Source: a virus. From it: DNA of 39,020 bases. Both the position numbers and the translations under genes were made by a program. The DNA is taken from the IMG/VR virus record IMGVR_UViG_3300032296_003683, positions 1-39,020 of that record. One strand, written 5' to 3'. Below the pieces are notes generated by a model. It was not told the DNA's origin. It did no database searches and worked only from the letters and a program-made list of their open reading frames with translations. This document shows, in pieces, positions 1-6,407 of the stretch (position 1 is the stretch's first letter; each line of letters opens with the position of its first letter).

Positions 1-94
1 GGGGATGCATTAAACCATGTACTTGACAAATATCCAAACCATGAGTTAAACTTAAATGTCAAATCCCTCAACTGGTACTTTAAGGAGTTTGCAG

Positions 95-256
95 ATGAAT
101 ACGCAGTATAAACCTTACACCATAGATGAACTATGCACCACCATATGGGAAGAAAACCTAGAGCACTTTGAGTTTATGAGTGCTATGTCTGCTGGTGATT
201 GTGATTGTCGACTTTGTACCGCCTTTGGTGTTATCTATGAGTATTGGGAGAAATAA
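95..256 (+). CDS. Small Cys-containing protein, unknown function
   Basis: A 53-residue acidic protein of unrecognised family. The start at 95 is chosen because AAGGAG lies eight bases upstream; the frame is open further upstream but without a ribosome site. Residues about 34-41 read CDCRLC, a compact Cys cluster that could bind metal, though one cluster alone is weak evidence. Its stop codon overlaps the next start by one base (TAATG), so the two are translationally coupled at the head of an operon running to the terminator at 2235-2280. Confidence 0.6.
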   Translation: MNTQYKPYTIDELCTTIWEENLEHFEFMSAMSAGDCDCRLCTAFGVIYEYWEK

Positions 257-411
257 TGGGTAAAGAGGTTTGGCAGTTTACTATCACAGATAATATGATC
301 AATCATTTAGATATTAATGAGTTAAGCCTATTTGTGAATTCCCTTGAAGATGCTATACAGGAGATCTGTGGTAACTACGAGGTAGAGCCTTGGGAGATGT
401 CTAGTGATTAA
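256..411 (+). CDS. Small acidic protein, unknown function
   Basis: A 51-residue ORF beginning at the ATG that overlaps the upstream stop by one base. It is acidic, with Trp near both ends (EVWQF and EPWEM). No domain is recognised. The coupled overlap and continuing codon usage argue that it is real. Confidence 0.55.
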   Translation: MGKEVWQFTITDNMINHLDINELSLFVNSLEDAIQEICGNYEVEPWEMSSD

Positions 412-485
412 GATCACATTAAGATCGCTTGCTTTAATCCCCCGCTTTTGCTAAACTTATATTAAGAACCCAGAGAAAGAGACCC

Positions 486-797
486 ATGCCAGACCTAAAG
501 ATACTTACAGAGGATGAATGGTTTAATACCTATAAACCAATTCCAAACCACTTAGATGAGAATGCCTCATTTAATGACGGAGAGAATGGCTATATGTTTG
601 AAACATATGGCGATGAGGTAGAGTTTGTTAAAGCACAAGAGCCTAATAGGATATGGACATATAGTGACGGAGACGACGGTGGGACCTATATCTCTGACGG
701 ATATCATGTAGTTAATAGGATTGGGTACTTTGTAACTACCGTGCCCTATGATGACAAACAATACTATCAAATAACAATAACGGAAGGAAAAGAATAG
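486..797 (+). CDS. Phage protein of unknown function, 103 aa
   Basis: An acidic, aromatic-rich protein with no membrane segment. The middle (about residues 35-80) carries the segments GYMFETYGDEVEFV, RIWTYSDGDDGGTYI and GYHVVNRIGYFVT, which look like short beta strands of a compact domain. I believe similar proteins occur in other phages, but I know no function. It begins 74 bases after the previous gene, behind a purine-rich GAGAAAGAG, and its TAG overlaps the next GTG start. Confidence 0.7.
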   Translation: MPDLKILTEDEWFNTYKPIPNHLDENASFNDGENGYMFETYGDEVEFVKAQEPNRIWTYSDGDDGGTYISDGYHVVNRIGYFVTTVPYDDKQYYQITITEGKE

Positions 798-1351
798 TGC
801 ACACCCTACACTATATAGCAGTTGAGGCAGAAAGCAAACAAGAAGCATTTGATAAGGTTGTAGTATCCTTATTACCAAACGATGACGGATATCGCCTAGC
901 AGACTGGTCAGATTGGCATGTCGTAGGTGGGGGAAGGTGGAGCAGTGCAGTTCAAAAGTCGAAAGATTTTATGGACAGTTACGCCAATGATAGTACTGAT
1001 GTTATTGGCTACACTGAAAATAAAGAAAAATTCGAAAAAGCAATAGAGGGAGTTCTTAAGTGGCGCTCTGAAACTATGAATAGAAACCTATCAGAGATTA
1101 AGACTGATAAGTTTATTAGTGACATAGTTGACTATATATCAGACGGCAGTTCAGGTAAATGGTATAGCGACATAATGAATAACTATACTATCAAGCAAAC
1201 AGTCGACATGATGTTGGGCTCATACATTCCTGATAGTGGCTTTTACGACAGTGTTGACAATACCCCCGAAATTGGGTATTTAAAGGAGCGACTTGACAAT
1301 CCCGAGCAGGCTCCGCTACAATATCTAGTACCAGTAGATTTTCATTTCTAA
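797..1351 (+). CDS. Phage protein of unknown function, 184 aa
   Basis: Starts at a GTG overlapping the upstream stop (TAGTG), with GGAAGGAAAAG just before it. The N-terminal part has a beta strand (LHYIAVEA), a helix with Lys/Glu (SKQEAFDKVV) and a DWHVVGGGRW segment. That layout is common in small phage alpha/beta proteins, but I recognise no catalytic motif. Soluble, slightly acidic, no signal peptide. Confidence 0.65.
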   Translation: MHTLHYIAVEAESKQEAFDKVVVSLLPNDDGYRLADWSDWHVVGGGRWSSAVQKSKDFMDSYANDSTDVIGYTENKEKFEKAIEGVLKWRSETMNRNLSEIKTDKFISDIVDYISDGSSGKWYSDIMNNYTIKQTVDMMLGSYIPDSGFYDSVDNTPEIGYLKERLDNPEQAPLQYLVPVDFHF

Positions 1352-1361
1352 AGGAGACCCA

Positions 1362-1694
1362 ATGATAAAAACAGATACTTTAATTCTAGCAGGCCAAATC
1401 GGTATTGATAGCGGTCAGGCTATGGTAGGCGACCCATGTTATTTAGAGCAATGGGATACTAACCAAAACGATGAGTGGAATATTGACGGCAAAGAAGGTC
1501 AATACTCTTATCATGGTGCTAGTGCTACTACACTTGCTAGCGACTATGGGCAACTAGGATTAGGAACAGCCGTAGTATTTAGCACAGGATATGGAGATGG
1601 ATTATATCCAGTCTATGTTCAACTTAATAATGATGGCAGAGTTTCTAAAGTTGTAATTGATTTCGAAGGCGACCTACAGGAGGAAAACGAATAA
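1362..1694 (+). CDS. DUF4241-like protein
   Basis: A 110-residue protein with the pattern GIDSGQAMVGDPCY near residues 14-27 and FSTGYGDGLYPVYV near 73-86, ending in VVIDFEGD. The GVDSGQ...GxGDGxYP...IDF arrangement is what I associate with DUF4241 proteins, whose function is unknown. An AAGGAG ribosome site precedes the ATG, and the stop is shared with the next start (TAATG). Confidence 0.7.
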   Translation: MIKTDTLILAGQIGIDSGQAMVGDPCYLEQWDTNQNDEWNIDGKEGQYSYHGASATTLASDYGQLGLGTAVVFSTGYGDGLYPVYVQLNNDGRVSKVVIDFEGDLQEENE

Positions 1695-1840
1695 TGGCAC
1701 AATGGAATGTAGAACTTATATTTGAACCAACAGGTGATTATATGAACTTTACATATGACACCGATGAAGAGGATCAAGATCAGATCTTCAATGAAATTAT
1801 GCATGGAATTTCAATCATACCTGAGAGGATGGACGACTAG
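1694..1840 (+). CDS. Small acidic protein, unknown function
   Basis: A 48-residue ORF coupled on both sides: its ATG overlaps the previous stop (TAATG) and its TAG overlaps the next GTG (TAGTG). An AGGAGG lies about nine bases upstream. Very acidic middle (YDTDEEDQDQ). No family recognised. Confidence 0.6.
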   Translation: MAQWNVELIFEPTGDYMNFTYDTDEEDQDQIFNEIMHGISIIPERMDD

Positions 1841-2205
1841 TGGGAGCACGTTGCACATTTGTCTTTAAGCAATCAGAGGACCTAGGGGTAGCGTTATACA
1901 GCCACTGGGGCGAGTATGAGATGCATAAGGATCTGGCCCTGGCGCTGCAGCACGCAGCGGTACGTATAGGAGATGTTCAATACTACACACGTATGGCTAT
2001 TAGTCATCTTATAAAGGATTCGATCCTAGATGAGACAGGGTATGGACTCTATGCCTGCAATCCTAATGACCTAGGTTTTATGGATCACCCAATATTAGTC
2101 GACCTAACAAATAATACTATTAGTGATGAGACAGGGGACCATTCAATTGGGACCTTTATTAATTACCATTGCTCTGCGGTTTCGCCATCCGTAGGAGCGC
2201 TATAG
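1840..2205 (+). CDS. Phage protein of unknown function, 121 aa
   Basis: GTG start overlapping the previous stop. The protein has a conserved-looking N-terminus with CTFVFKQSEDLGVALYSHWG, then an alpha-helical stretch and ILDETGYGLYA. I have an impression of similar proteins in other actinobacterial phages but know no role. It is the last gene before the hairpin terminator at 2235-2280. Confidence 0.65.
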   Translation: MGARCTFVFKQSEDLGVALYSHWGEYEMHKDLALALQHAAVRIGDVQYYTRMAISHLIKDSILDETGYGLYACNPNDLGFMDHPILVDLTNNTISDETGDHSIGTFINYHCSAVSPSVGAL

Positions 2206-2234
2206 CAGAGGTAGGGTCACCGCTGCTACAAATA

Positions 2235-2280
2235 GGGGTAGGACACATGCTTGGGTGGTTTGTGTTCTGCCCCACCTTTT
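2235..2280 (+). terminator. Rho-independent terminator of the first operon
   Basis: Arms GGGGTAGGACAC (2235-2246) and GTGTTCTGCCCC (2262-2273) pair over twelve positions with two G-U pairs around a 15-base loop, followed by ACCTTTT. The stem is far more GC-rich than its surroundings and sits 29 bases after the last gene of the 95-2205 operon. Confidence 0.75.
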
Positions 2281-2288
2281 GATACAAT
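2260..2288 (+). promoter_or_regulatory. Promoter for the 2306 gene
   Basis: -10 TACAAT at 2283-2288, with a poor -35 candidate TTGTGT 17 bases upstream, inside the 3' arm of the terminator. The gene that follows has its own GAGGAG, so this transcript has a short leader. Confidence 0.4.
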
Positions 2289-2305
2289 GTTGAGTGAGGA
2301 GTGTT

Positions 2306-2539
2306 ATGTATCGTATTAGTAGAGCCAAAGTTATAACCAAGGAGGAGAAAGTTGCCATGTCTATTGGCAAACTACTTTCTGACTTTTATCTTGACTTAGA
2401 GAAGGTTGGATATTATTTGGCTAAGTCTGTTCCGTATTTAATTTATCGCAGGTCTATTGAAGTGCTGGAAAGTGCTAAGTTTCAGGAGGACACAATAGAG
2501 CATGAGAAATTAAAATATGATCAGGCTCGCCTTCCATGA
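2306..2539 (+). CDS. Phage protein of unknown function, 77 aa
   Basis: Start at 2306 is favoured by GAGGAG four bases upstream over an in-frame GTG at 2294. The 77-residue protein is mostly helical and basic at the N-terminus, with LLSDFYLDLEKVGYYLAKSV near residues 23-42 forming an amphipathic helix. No function can be assigned. Confidence 0.6.
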   Translation: MYRISRAKVITKEEKVAMSIGKLLSDFYLDLEKVGYYLAKSVPYLIYRRSIEVLESAKFQEDTIEHEKLKYDQARLP

Positions 2540-2546
2540 GAAAGTT

Positions 2547-2555
2547 TGGTATACT
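2547..2555 (+). promoter_or_regulatory. Extended -10 promoter, leaderless, gene 2562
   Basis: TGG followed by TATACT (2550-2555), ending six bases before the ATG at 2562. The predicted start of transcription coincides with the start codon. Confidence 0.6.
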
Positions 2556-2561
2556 TGTAAT

Positions 2562-2864
2562 ATGAGTGAAACTGGACCAACCAATAAACTAAAGATCCTT
2601 TCTGATCTATGGTTAAATTATAGAGATGAAGAAGCGTTTGAAGAGTTCGTAGACTATAACGATATAGGGCTACCACTTGCCTACACTATTCATACTGAGA
2701 TTGTCCCGCCAACACCAAGGTCTGACCTTTACATACAAGAAACCTTTGATATGCTTTTAGCATCTTTAGGGTTTGTAAATGAAGAGGGAGATGTTGTTGA
2801 TAATGGCTGGAACGATCTAGAAGAAATGTTAAGTAGTTCTACATCTTATACTGAAAACAATTAG
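2562..2864 (+). CDS. Phage protein of unknown function, 100 aa
   Basis: An acidic protein with the segment ILSDLWLNYRDEEAFEEF near residues 11-28 followed by NDIGLPLAYTI near 32-42. Proteins with a similar opening are, to my recollection, widespread in actinobacteria and their phages as unknowns. The start at 2562 is chosen because a -10 box ends six bases upstream, giving a leaderless message; the frame is open upstream into the previous gene. Confidence 0.7.
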   Translation: MSETGPTNKLKILSDLWLNYRDEEAFEEFVDYNDIGLPLAYTIHTEIVPPTPRSDLYIQETFDMLLASLGFVNEEGDVVDNGWNDLEEMLSSSTSYTENN

Positions 2865-2872
2865 GAGATAAA

Positions 2873-3073
2873 ATGGAAATCATTGAAACGTTAGCAAGCC
2901 AGGAAATGTTTGATAAAAGAGTTCAAGATCTTGGTGGGTTGTCTGCAACTACCTTAGATCTAATTCAAGAGATACTTAAACTTGATCCTGAAAAGTATAC
3001 AGACCAAGAACTAGTACAGTTAATCTCTCAAGCAATCAAACTACACTTTGATTATAAGGAGCCAGCCGAGTAA
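2873..3073 (+). CDS. Small helical protein, unknown function
   Basis: A 66-residue acidic helical protein with a good ribosome site (TTAGGAGATAAA before ATG), eight bases after the previous stop, so probably cotranscribed with it. No domain recognised. Confidence 0.6.
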   Translation: MEIIETLASQEMFDKRVQDLGGLSATTLDLIQEILKLDPEKYTDQELVQLISQAIKLHFDYKEPAE

Positions 3074-3213
3074 ACGGCCCGGACCATAGTTTCCAAACCA
3101 TAAAACCTTATTACGATCCAAACCTTTATTTCCCCAAAATTAGATTACGATAGACAAAATATTTTCCAGATTCATGGCCAAACCTTCAAACCTTTATATG
3201 TTATAATTTAAAT
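3074..3213. repeat. Gene-free DNA with CCAAACC and ATTACGAT repeats
   Basis: No ORF is seen. CCAAACC occurs at 3093, 3118 and 3178, with further AAACC at 3103 and CAAACC at 3187. ATTACGAT occurs at 3110 and 3144 and again at 3606. The right end holds the promoter of the 3214 gene. The repeated heptamer could be a protein-binding site or iteron. Confidence 0.5.
3199..3207 (+). promoter_or_regulatory. Extended -10 promoter, leaderless, gene 3214
   Basis: TGT followed by TATAAT at 3202-3207; six bases to the ATG at 3214. Confidence 0.65.
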
Positions 3214-3336
3214 ATGTCAAACCAATGTAAAACTAAATGCTACTTCTGTGATAGAGAGGCTATTTATGTATCCGATAAGGATGGTTTGATTATAGATACT
3301 TGTCTTATACACTTTAAGTATAGGTATTCTGGTTAA
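3214..3336 (+). CDS. Zinc-finger-like microprotein, 40 aa
   Basis: Reads MSNQCKTKCYFCDREA at the start and DTCLIHF near the end: a CxxC knuckle (CYFC) paired with CxxH (CLIH), spaced about 20 residues apart as in small treble-clef or ribbon folds. The layout resembles the larger zinc proteins at 20171 and 20446. A perfect TGnTATAAT lies six bases upstream, supporting a real gene despite its size. DNA, RNA or protein binding is inference only. Confidence 0.6.
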   Translation: MSNQCKTKCYFCDREAIYVSDKDGLIIDTCLIHFKYRYSG

Positions 3337-3357
3337 TCCCCCCGCCAAAAAAAATAA

Positions 3358-3366
3358 TGATATAAT
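3358..3366 (+). promoter_or_regulatory. Extended -10 promoter, leaderless, gene 3373
   Basis: TGA followed by TATAAT at 3361-3366, six bases before ATG 3373. Confidence 0.65.
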
Positions 3367-3372
3367 CAGGTT

Positions 3373-3555
3373 ATGGCACCTCATCATTTTTCTAGAATCG
3401 GCAGAAGCCGTCGTCAATCACAAACAGAGCGTGAACTTGAACAGCAGATAGAACACGCAATCTCATTTGCTTTTTCCCCAGTACGTCATCCCGTTAAGGC
3501 CGTCCGTGATATCAAGCGCCTTTTCAAGCGGGGACAAAGACAATCAGAATCATAA
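3373..3555 (+). CDS. Small basic protein, unknown function
   Basis: A 60-residue protein very rich in Arg (IGRSRRQ near the start, RDIKRLFKRGQR near the end) with a central Glu-rich helix. Its charge suggests nucleic-acid or membrane-surface binding, but no family is recognised. It has higher GC codons than its neighbours and its own leaderless-type promoter. Confidence 0.6.
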   Translation: MAPHHFSRIGRSRRQSQTERELEQQIEHAISFAFSPVRHPVKAVRDIKRLFKRGQRQSES

Positions 3556-3695
3556 TTCCCTCTATATAAAACCTTAATAACTTTCAAACCTTTTTACCTT
3601 TTTTTATTACGATATTCGAATTTTTTTCCCAGAAATCCTATGGTTTTATAACATTTTCTTTATTTTTTCTATGGTTTTTTATGGGGTATTTATGC

Positions 3696-3724
3696 TTGAC
3701 AAACCATTATATCTATGGTATAAG
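3696..3724 (+). promoter_or_regulatory. Sigma-70-type promoter into non-coding DNA
   Basis: TTGACA (3696-3701), 17-base spacer ending in TGG, then TATAAG (3719-3724). Strong -35 match, no ORF within 170 bases downstream, and a second promoter lies directly before the next gene. Confidence 0.6.
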
Positions 3725-3887
3725 GCATATGCAGGACATATGGTTTGAAGGTTTAAAGGTTTGGGGATAGGAAGGTTTGGTGGTTTGACATTACGAAGCC
3801 CCATGTAAAAGCGCTCCATTCCCCACCACTTTCCTCCACTTTACTCTCCAGTCAGATATAAATATCATCAGTAAGAAATATAAACCA

Positions 3888-3896
3888 TGATATACT
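3888..3896 (+). promoter_or_regulatory. Extended -10 promoter, leaderless, gene 3903
   Basis: TGA followed by TATACT at 3891-3896; six bases to ATG 3903. Confidence 0.65.
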
Positions 3897-3902
3897 CAGT
3901 TT

Positions 3903-4406
3903 ATGAGTAAAACCATTAAAAACCAAATCATTGAAAACGCATTTACTGATGAACAAATAGCATATCTTAATGACAAAATATCCTCAATGATGGATAAAAT
4001 GGTTTATAACAATGATCCTGAAAGAGGCAGAGATGACCTACAACTATGGGATCAAAATGGAAATTATGGGGAGTTTGACCAAACCATCATAAACAAAGTT
4101 CTCTCATACTTTGAAGAAGGTTATTCGGTTTATCATGTAACATTCTCTGATTACAACAACAACCATATTAATCCAAACCTTCCACCACACTCAGATCCAA
4201 ACTATCCAGATACATCTCTTACATTTGATTATCAATTAAAAACAGATGTTGATTGGCAGTTCTGTATAGATGACCAATGTTTTAATATGAAGGACAATGA
4301 GGCTATCATTTTTGATCCAAAGAACTCTAGACACTATAGACCAGAGTTAGAGTTTAAATCTGGTGAGTCTGTCAAGATAGTATTTTTCTATCTAAGTAAA
4401 AAATAA
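3903..4406 (+). CDS. 2OG-Fe(II) oxygenase, HWR-type (HYR variant)
   Basis: A 167-residue double-stranded beta-helix oxygenase. Visible iron ligands are H96 and D98 (PPHSD) and the distal H144 in RHYRP; R146 is the probable 2-oxoglutarate contact. Between them lie FDYQL (108-112) and the WQF...FNMKDNEAIIF strands typical of this subgroup. Such enzymes use O2 and 2-oxoglutarate to hydroxylate proteins or small molecules; the substrate cannot be read here. It differs from its five paralogs in having Tyr instead of Trp in the HWR motif. Leaderless promoter; convergent with the methylase gene at 4443. Confidence 0.75.
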   Translation: MSKTIKNQIIENAFTDEQIAYLNDKISSMMDKMVYNNDPERGRDDLQLWDQNGNYGEFDQTIINKVLSYFEEGYSVYHVTFSDYNNNHINPNLPPHSDPNYPDTSLTFDYQLKTDVDWQFCIDDQCFNMKDNEAIIFDPKNSRHYRPELEFKSGESVKIVFFYLSKK

Positions 4407-4442
4407 CGGGGGATATAAAACCCTTACTTGGGCCATATTAGC

Positions 4443-5171
4443 CTATCCTCTATAGCCCTCCATGGCCAATATAAGGTAATCTTTAGGGTCTCTGTGCTTC
4501 ATGTGGTATTCGAGCAAATAGGATATATTTCCTCTTACTATGGTTTCATGTGACATGGTTAGGTTGTAGCATAGGGTTGCTTGCCTATCCCCGCAGATTT
4601 TTATGATCTCTGGAAAAACATCTGGTATTTCTGATACAAAGGCATCATGACCAAACCCCATAGCATTACGAAGCATTACGATCTGTGCTGCAGAATCATA
4701 TTTCATATTTTTAATTTGGTTTGATCGTTTATCTATATCTGTTTCAAAAAATGAATTAAACTTAAAATTATGTCCATAACCAGAGACTGTTACTGCTGCT
4801 ATTAAAGATGATGGCCCTGGAGTAGCCGACACTTTAAAACCATTTTCATGACACCATTGTATGATAATTGATCCTGGATCTGCAACACCTGGCATACCAT
4901 CATCTGATATCAGATATACATCCTCACCTTTTGTAAGTATATCTTTTAATACTGACAAGACTTCTTTTTCTTCTGGGTTGGTTGCTTTACCGTTTTTTTG
5001 CGATGTTAAATAAATAATATTAGCCTTAATTTTAATATCAAGTTTAGATAATATTTCTTCAAAGTTGTATTCGTTTTCGGCTATTATATATTTAGCATTT
5101 TTTATCATATCAATATTTTTCAATGGCATATCTCTGGGATTACCAACTGGCATACCTACAATATATAACAT
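4443..5171 (-). CDS. RsmI-like tetrapyrrole-methylase-fold methyltransferase
   Basis: A 242-residue protein matching the RsmI (16S rRNA C1402 2'-O-methyltransferase) layout: LYIVGMPVGNPRDMP at the N-terminus, SDDGMPGVADPGS in the middle (RsmI has SDAGTPGISDPG) and TPGPSSLIAAVTVSG after it. These form the SAM-binding pocket of the family. It is shorter than cellular RsmI (about 280 aa) and seems to lack the C-terminal helical region. The start at 5171 is preferred because TGCTATAAT ends six bases upstream. A divergent paralog is at 23033. Target rRNA is inferred from homology only. Confidence 0.8.
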   Translation of the reverse strand: MLYIVGMPVGNPRDMPLKNIDMIKNAKYIIAENEYNFEEILSKLDIKIKANIIYLTSQKNGKATNPEEKEVLSVLKDILTKGEDVYLISDDGMPGVADPGSIIIQWCHENGFKVSATPGPSSLIAAVTVSGYGHNFKFNSFFETDIDKRSNQIKNMKYDSAAQIVMLRNAMGFGHDAFVSEIPDVFPEIIKICGDRQATLCYNLTMSHETIVRGNISYLLEYHMKHRDPKDYLILAMEGYRG

Positions 5172-5177
5172 CAAACC

Positions 5178-5204
5178 ATTATAGCAGGTATTGAGGTTTG
5201 ACAA
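5178..5204 (-). promoter_or_regulatory. Leftward leaderless promoter for RsmI-like gene
   Basis: On the minus strand TTGTCA (5204-5199), a 15-base spacer, TGC and TATAAT (5183-5178), six bases before ATG 5171. Its -35 overlaps that of the rightward promoter at 5198-5226 within a perfect palindrome. Confidence 0.65.
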
Positions 5205-5208
5205 ACCT
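5194..5208. promoter_or_regulatory. 15-bp palindrome over divergent -35 boxes
   Basis: AGGTTTGACAAACCT is a perfect inverted repeat around one central base. It contains the -35 boxes of both divergent promoters, so one bound protein could control both. Its half-site AGGTTT/AAACCT is the motif repeated at 3074-3213 and 3738-3790. Confidence 0.5.
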
Positions 5209-5226
5209 TTCAACCTTATGTATAAT
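5198..5226 (+). promoter_or_regulatory. Consensus sigma-70 promoter
   Basis: TTGACA (5198-5203), exactly 17 bases, TATAAT (5221-5226): a perfect match to the housekeeping consensus. Transcription should start near 5232-5234. Confidence 0.8.
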
Positions 5227-5231
5227 TAATA

Positions 5232-5498
5232 TTGCTCCACAAAGAAGCAAGACGGACTCTGGTACCTGACAGCGTCTATAAAGGAAAAGATCAGGATAGG
5301 ACCTGGACAAGTCTTAAAACTGTCCTTAAATTTAAAGACAAGGATAAAATAATGGATACAAACCTTACATGGGATGATGGAAATATATGGAAAGGCTGGA
5401 CATATAGCCTTGAAAAGAATCGTTATTACTTTGATGATATTGGGGATGAGTCTTTAACTACCCTTTGGAATAGTGAATTTTTAAATCAGGCATATTAG
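5232..5498 (+). CDS. Unknown protein, start uncertain
   Basis: From a TTG at 5232 the frame encodes 88 residues; from the ATG at 5352, which has AGGA eight bases upstream, it encodes 48. The TTG lies five bases after a perfect -10, so a leaderless TTG start is possible, but the first 120 bases could equally be an untranslated leader; they are more GC-rich than the rest. The C-terminal part is aromatic and acidic (WKGWTYSLEKNRYYF). No family recognised. Confidence 0.45.
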   Translation: MLHKEARRTLVPDSVYKGKDQDRTWTSLKTVLKFKDKDKIMDTNLTWDDGNIWKGWTYSLEKNRYYFDDIGDESLTTLWNSEFLNQAY

Positions 5499-5515
5499 AA
5501 GAATTAAACCAATAG

Positions 5516-5531
5516 TGCACCGCTAGGTGCA
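5516..5531. other. Hairpin after the 5498 stop
   Basis: TGCACC, loop GCTA, GGTGCA: a perfect 6-bp stem with tetraloop. There is no T-run, so it is a weak terminator at best; it could protect the 3' end of the upstream message. Confidence 0.4.
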
Positions 5532-5579
5532 TTCATTAGGTATACCCCTTCTATTTTCCGCCGAACTTTAAAACTAATA

Positions 5580-5588
5580 TGATAATAT
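5580..5588 (+). promoter_or_regulatory. Extended -10 promoter, leaderless, gene 5595
   Basis: TGA followed by TAATAT at 5583-5588; six bases to ATG 5595. Confidence 0.55.
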
Positions 5589-5594
5589 ATAGTT

Positions 5595-6104
5595 ATGGAA
5601 AAAATACCCCAAATAATAGAAGAGGTATTAAAAGCCGACGAACTTTTGAAATTACAAGAATATTTTAAATCAAATTACAAAAATTATCATTTTGAAAAAA
5701 AGCGTGCTAGATATATTACTGATTCGAATTCTGTTCCAATTTTAAAAGATTTTTTATATTCAAGCCTAGACATAGTTAGAAAAGCCCTAAATAACGACAA
5801 CATTGTTCCCACAGTAGGATTTTTTGCACATTACGAAGGCGATGTAGGTTTACAAAAACATAAAGATAGTTACGCAGGAACTCATACACTTAGTATGCCA
5901 ATTTATCAAACCGAGCCTTGGAATTTATATATTGATGGAATCCCATATCTTTTAGAGGTTAATCAGGCGGTAGCATTTTGGGGACAAGATCAGTATCATT
6001 GGAGAGATCCGATTTTAAATCCAGAGTCTAAACATGTTGCAGTTATATTTTGTCATTACGCAGAGCCTGGTCATTTTAGATTAAGACAACAAGACCTAAA
6101 ATAA
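5595..6104 (+). CDS. 2OG-Fe(II) oxygenase, HWR-type
   Basis: A 169-residue oxygenase with iron ligands H89 and D91 (QKHKDS) and distal H135 in YHWRD, R137 the likely 2-oxoglutarate binder. The PWNLYIDGIPYLL strand pair before the distal His is shared with the paralogs at 10236, 21780, 23796 and 27828. It sits directly upstream of the two tail-fibre-like genes (18 bases to the next start), which makes a virion protein an attractive substrate, although each gene has its own promoter. Confidence 0.8.
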   Translation: MEKIPQIIEEVLKADELLKLQEYFKSNYKNYHFEKKRARYITDSNSVPILKDFLYSSLDIVRKALNNDNIVPTVGFFAHYEGDVGLQKHKDSYAGTHTLSMPIYQTEPWNLYIDGIPYLLEVNQAVAFWGQDQYHWRDPILNPESKHVAVIFCHYAEPGHFRLRQQDLK

Positions 6105-6107
6105 TAA

Positions 6108-6116
6108 TGATATACT
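6108..6116 (+). promoter_or_regulatory. Extended -10 promoter, leaderless, gene 6123
   Basis: TGA followed by TATACT at 6111-6116; six bases to ATG 6123. Confidence 0.6.
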
Positions 6117-6122
6117 AGAATA

Positions 6123-6407
6123 ATGGCTCAACATAATTTGGTTAATTTAAGTAATTCTACCGCTGAACTTTTAAGTCCGTTTGGCACACACTCAGGCGTT
6201 GACATTACAATTCAAAATGTCAACTCAGATGGATATGTTTATATTGGCGCAAGCAGCCAAGTAACATCAACCAATTATGGATATCGCATTTCACCAAACA
6301 ACGCTATATCATTTGAACTTCCAGGATCTGATTCCTTGTATGCAATAGGATCAACAACTGGATTAAAAGCAGCAGTTATAATTACTAATTTAGATTCTGG
6401 TGCATAG
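6123..6407 (+). CDS. Small virion-type protein, beta-rich
   Basis: A 94-residue protein of mostly Ser, Asn, Gly and Thr with strands such as VDITIQNVNSDGYVYIGA, YGYRISPNNAISFELPG and SLYAIGS. This looks like a small jelly-roll structural protein of the kind found next to tail fibres in many phages. The stop overlaps the GTG of the collagen-like gene (TAGTG), so the two are cotranslated and probably co-assembled. Exact role unknown. Confidence 0.65.
   Translation: MAQHNLVNLSNSTAELLSPFGTHSGVDITIQNVNSDGYVYIGASSQVTSTNYGYRISPNNAISFELPGSDSLYAIGSTTGLKAAVIITNLDSGA

Larger units (their letters stand above)
3556..3902. repeat. 347-bp gene-free region with GGTTT repeats
   Basis: No ORF is seen on either strand. 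The left part (3556-3690) is T-rich with ATTACGAT at 3606. The right part, 3738-3790, packs five GGTTT copies in one orientation (AAGGTTT three times). A TTGACA-17-TATAAG promoter at 3696-3724 fires into this stretch about 170 bases ahead of the next gene, so a small RNA or long leader is possible. A replication or regulatory site with iteron-like repeats is the other reading. Confidence 0.5.

Noticed and set aside
22-51. TTGACA at 23-28 as promoter of the first operon
   Set aside because: The -10 at the right distance is only TTAAAC and the true beginning of the operon may lie outside the window.
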